Origin: an uncultured Pelagibacteraceae bacterium
GTDB taxonomy: Bacteria > Pseudomonadota > Alphaproteobacteria > Pelagibacterales > Pelagibacteraceae
DNA length: 51,675 nucleotides
Direction of reading: 5' to 3'
Assembly (NCBI GenBank): GCA_902623735.1
Contig: CACNUU010000006.1
Span: 1 to 51,675 of the forward strand
Positions 49,162 through 51,675 of this stretch are shown here, piece after piece. Position numbers and translations under genes: made by a program. The stretch's first letter is position 1; every line of letters begins with the position of its first letter. The notes beneath the pieces were generated by a model. It did not search any database. It saw nothing but the letters and a program-made list of their open reading frames with translations, and was not told the origin of the DNA.

Positions 49162-49910
49162 TATAATACTTTAGCCTCATTTTTTAATTTTTGAACTAAT
49201 TCTTCGACACTTGCGACTTTTATCCCAGCTTTTCTTTTTGGTGGTTCCTCAATTTTTACTTGTTCCACTCTAGGTTTTGTGTCTATGCCTAAATCTGAAG
49301 CATTAATTTGTTCTATTGGTTTCTTTTTAGCTTTCATTATATTTGGTAACGAAGCATATCGGGGTTCATTTAGTCTTAAATCACACGTAACAATTGCTGG
49401 GATATTCACCTCTAAAGTTTCTAAACCCTCATCTACTTCTCTTGTAACTTCTAACGATCCATCTTTAACTTCTATTTTTGATGCAAATGTTGCTTGCGGC
49501 CAATTAAGTAATGCTGCAAGCATTTGTCCGGTTTGATTACAATCATCATCAATAGCTTGTTTACCCATAAAAACTAAATCAGGTTTTTCTTTCTCAACAA
49601 CTTTTTGTAAAATTTTTGCTACTGCGAGTGGCTCAATCATACCTTCAGCTTTCACAAGAATACCTCTATCAGATCCTACTGCTAATGCTTTACGAACTGT
49701 TTCTTGTGCTTTTTCCTCTCCAACTGAAACTGCTACAACTTCAGTAGCTTTACCAGACTCTTTTATCTTAACTGCTTCCTCAATTGCATTATCATCAGGT
49801 GGATTTGTTGACATCTTCACATTATCAGTAACAACACCAGATCCATCTTCTTTTACTCTTATTTGAACGTTGTAATCAATCACTCTTTTAACTGCTACCA
49901 AAATTTTCAT
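49161..49910 (-). CDS. etfB: Electron transfer flavoprotein beta subunit
   Basis: A 249-residue subunit. [59 protein letters not shown] and the recognition-loop region [24 protein letters not shown] stretch (about residues 180-205) identify EtfB. The gene overlaps both its neighbours by one base, so dehydrogenase and ETF subunits are translationally coupled. Confidence 0.95.
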   Translation of the reverse strand: MKILVAVKRVIDYNVQIRVKEDGSGVVTDNVKMSTNPPDDNAIEEAVKIKESGKATEVVAVSVGEEKAQETVRKALAVGSDRGILVKAEGMIEPLAVAKILQKVVEKEKPDLVFMGKQAIDDDCNQTGQMLAALLNWPQATFASKIEVKDGSLEVTREVDEGLETLEVNIPAIVTCDLRLNEPRYASLPNIMKAKKKPIEQINASDLGIDTKPRVEQVKIEEPPKRKAGIKVASVEELVQKLKNEAKVL

Positions 49911-51675
49911 TATGCTCTCAATAATTTATTTTCAGAATCGTAGGGGCTCTCTTCAAGAATTGTTGCTTCATACATTTTTCCCAGAATGTCTACTTTAAGT
50001 TTTTCCCCAACATTTGCTAAATCAGGTTTTACCATTGCTAATGCAATTGATTTGTCTAATCTAAATCCATATTCACCACCTGTTGCTCTTCCAACAACTT
50101 TGTTATCTTTGTATATAGGGTTATTTCCTAGTACATCAGAGTCAGTAGTATTATGAACTTCTAATGTGACTAGTTTATTATCAAAACCTTTTTCTCTCCA
50201 CTTGTTAAGAGCTTCGAGACCAATAAAATTTCCTTTATTTGGATGAATAAATCTATCTAAGCCTGACTCATAAGGTGAATATTCAATAGACAATTCAGTT
50301 CCAACCAGTTTATAAGATTTTTCAACTCTTAAACTATTCATTGCTCTAATTCCAAAAGGTTTGATGCCCAGATCTTTGCCAGCGTCCATTAATTTATCAA
50401 ATATGTGATTTTGGTATTCAATTGGATGATGTAATTCCCAGCCAAGTTCACCAACAAAATTTACCCTCATTGCATTTACTGGAGCATAACCTACATTAAT
50501 ATTTTTAGCAGTTAACCACTTGAAATTTTCATTTGAAAAATCATCTGTCGAAACTTTTTGCATTAAATCTCTAGCTTTTGGACCTGCAACAACTAAAACT
50601 CCATTACTGTTAGTAAGGTCTTCAAAAATTACTGAGCCATCATTTGGCATCCATTTTTGTATCCAATCATGATCTAATCGTAAATTTGCTCCTGCAGAAA
50701 CAAGATAGTAGCTATTTTCCGCTTCTTTCATTATTGTGAACTCTGAATGAACTCCTCCTTTTGTATTTAGTGCATGACATAAATTTATTCTTCCTATTTT
50801 TTTAGGTAATTTATTTGCAACTAAATAATCTAAAAACTCTTCAGCCTTAGGACCCTTTATTCTACATTTAGCGAATGCAGTCATATCTAATAAGCCAACA
50901 TTTTTTTTTACATTTTCACATTCTTTTTTAATTGCATCAAACCATTTTGATCTTCTAAATGACCAATGATCTTTTTGCTCCATTCCATCAGTTGCAAAAA
51001 AATTAGGTCTCTCCCATCCAAATTTTTGCCCAAATACAGCCCCAAGTTCTTTCATTCTTTCGTAACATGGTGAAGTTCTTAGTGGTCTAGCAGCAGGTCT
51101 TTCTTCATCGGGATAGTGAACAATAAATACATGACTATATGCTTCTTCATTCTTTGCTTTTAAATAAGATTTTGTTGCATAATTTCCATAACGTCTCGGT
51201 TCAACACCAAGCATATCTATCGTAGGCTCTCCGTCGACAATCCATTCTGCTAATTGCCAACCTGCTCCACCTGCAGCAGTAATTCCAAAGCTATGTCCTT
51301 CATTTATCCAGAAGTTTTTTAGCCCCCATGCTGGTCCAACTATTGGATTTCCATCTGGTGTATAACAAATTGCTCCATTATAAACTTTTTTTACACCAAC
51401 TTCTCCAAAAGCAGGTACACGATGTATTGCGCCTTCAATATGTGGGGCGAGTCTGTCTAAATCTTCCTGAAATAATTCATACTCAGAATTTTTTGATGGT
51501 CCCTCGACGTAACATGCTGGAGCTCCATCTTCATAAGGACCTAAAATTAATCCTCCAGCCTCTTCTCTCATGTACCATCTACTATCGCTATCTCTTAAAA
51601 CTCCCATTTCAGGAAGGCCTTCTTTTTTTCTTTTTTGAATCTCAGGATGTGGTTCTGTTACAATATATTGATGTT
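49910..51675 (-). CDS. Dimethylglycine/sarcosine dehydrogenase-like flavoprotein (5' end outside window)
   Basis: The gene reads through to the last base of the window; at least 587 residues are present and the FAD-binding N-terminus is missing. The frame continues upstream of the first internal ATG (51607) with family-typical [12 protein letters not shown], so that ATG is not the start. The visible part has the end of the DAO domain ([39 protein letters not shown]) and a complete FAO_M/GcvT half ([43 protein letters not shown]). It would demethylate dimethylglycine, sarcosine or a related amine with tetrahydrofolate as acceptor, and pass electrons to EtfAB encoded next. Confidence 0.88.
   Translation of the reverse strand, partial: HQYIVTEPHPEIQKRKKEGLPEMGVLRDSDSRWYMREEAGGLILGPYEDGAPACYVEGPSKNSEYELFQEDLDRLAPHIEGAIHRVPAFGEVGVKKVYNGAICYTPDGNPIVGPAWGLKNFWINEGHSFGITAAGGAGWQLAEWIVDGEPTIDMLGVEPRRYGNYATKSYLKAKNEEAYSHVFIVHYPDEERPAARPLRTSPCYERMKELGAVFGQKFGWERPNFFATDGMEQKDHWSFRRSKWFDAIKKECENVKKNVGLLDMTAFAKCRIKGPKAEEFLDYLVANKLPKKIGRINLCHALNTKGGVHSEFTIMKEAENSYYLVSAGANLRLDHDWIQKWMPNDGSVIFEDLTNSNGVLVVAGPKARDLMQKVSTDDFSNENFKWLTAKNINVGYAPVNAMRVNFVGELGWELHHPIEYQNHIFDKLMDAGKDLGIKPFGIRAMNSLRVEKSYKLVGTELSIEYSPYESGLDRFIHPNKGNFIGLEALNKWREKGFDNKLVTLEVHNTTDSDVLGNNPIYKDNKVVGRATGGEYGFRLDKSIALAMVKPDLANVGEKLKVDILGKMYEATILEESPYDSENKLLRA

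Noticed and set aside
1..51675. CRISPR arrays, prophage, insertion sequences or integrase/attachment sites
   Set aside because: No spaced direct repeats, transposase, integrase or phage structural genes were seen; composition is uniform across the window.

Overview
The window is a stretch of chromosome from a streamlined, AT-rich marine alphaproteobacterium, almost certainly SAR11 (Candidatus Pelagibacter or a close relative). Reasons, from the sequence: very low GC, lysine/isoleucine/asparagine-rich proteins, spacers of usually under 50 bp, TAATG and 4-10 bp gene overlaps, eight tail-to-tail gene pairs with almost no spacer, and a gene set typical of that group (taurine uptake, methylated-amine oxidation through ETF, BASS and ABC uptake systems). 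No prophage, insertion sequence, CRISPR array or rRNA was seen. Both ends cut through genes.

Layout. 1-9.6 kb: a creatinase/ectoine-hydrolase-like enzyme faces a polar amino-acid type ABC importer (binding protein and two permeases, no ATPase). Next comes a tight four-gene operon, mtnP-mtnA-class II aldolase-[AdoMet decarboxylase::spermidine synthase fusion], with apt divergent from it. Together these make an aminopropyl-polyamine and take the by-product methylthioadenosine to adenine (salvaged by Apt) and a C3 phosphate. A SAM methyltransferase and a PhyH-type oxygenase follow. 9.6-12.2 kb: elongator tRNA-Met, two small paralogous tail-anchored proteins, a regulator with two winged helices and a near-leaderless promoter, and a BASS transporter.

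12.2-24.4 kb: a likely organosulfonate island of two divergent arms. Left: omega-amino acid:pyruvate aminotransferase, alanine dehydrogenase, dimethylglycine/sarcosine-dehydrogenase-like flavoprotein. Right: tauA, a terminator-like hairpin, tauB, an oversized tauC, a sulfolactate/malate dehydrogenase-like enzyme, a phosphotransacetylase and a histidinol-dehydrogenase homologue resembling sulfopropanediol dehydrogenase. These would import taurine-like compounds and convert C2/C3 sulfonates toward acetyl-CoA; xsc is not in the window.

24.4-36.4 kb: alternative oxidase, LysE exporter, cysE-cysK, and a string of small genes (pseudoazurin, small secreted proteins, DUF1330, DsbA-like, DUF2798, two SMR-like proteins). 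Then come a HisN-like phosphatase, a gamma-butyrobetaine-dioxygenase-like enzyme, a 341-bp gene-free stretch folding into several stem-loops (candidate ncRNA), a cupredoxin/DUF4396 pair, an ETHE1-like persulfide dioxygenase and a thioredoxin-like protein. 36.4-44.1 kb: azlCD, then a ferric-iron ABC importer (fbpABC-like) with a Fur-box-like control region and a second stem-loop-rich spacer between the binding-protein and permease genes; then a LysR regulator, an AcuI-like reductase and folE. 44.2-51.7 kb: hisI, a 2OG-oxygenase-like protein, DUF2237, an FkbM methyltransferase, and the electron-transfer operon [DMGDH/SarDH-like, 5'-truncated by the window]-etfB-etfA-ETF:quinone oxidoreductase, which feeds electrons from methylated amines into the quinone pool that the alternative oxidase could drain.

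Functions are assigned from motifs and recalled family knowledge only. No database search or folding program was run.
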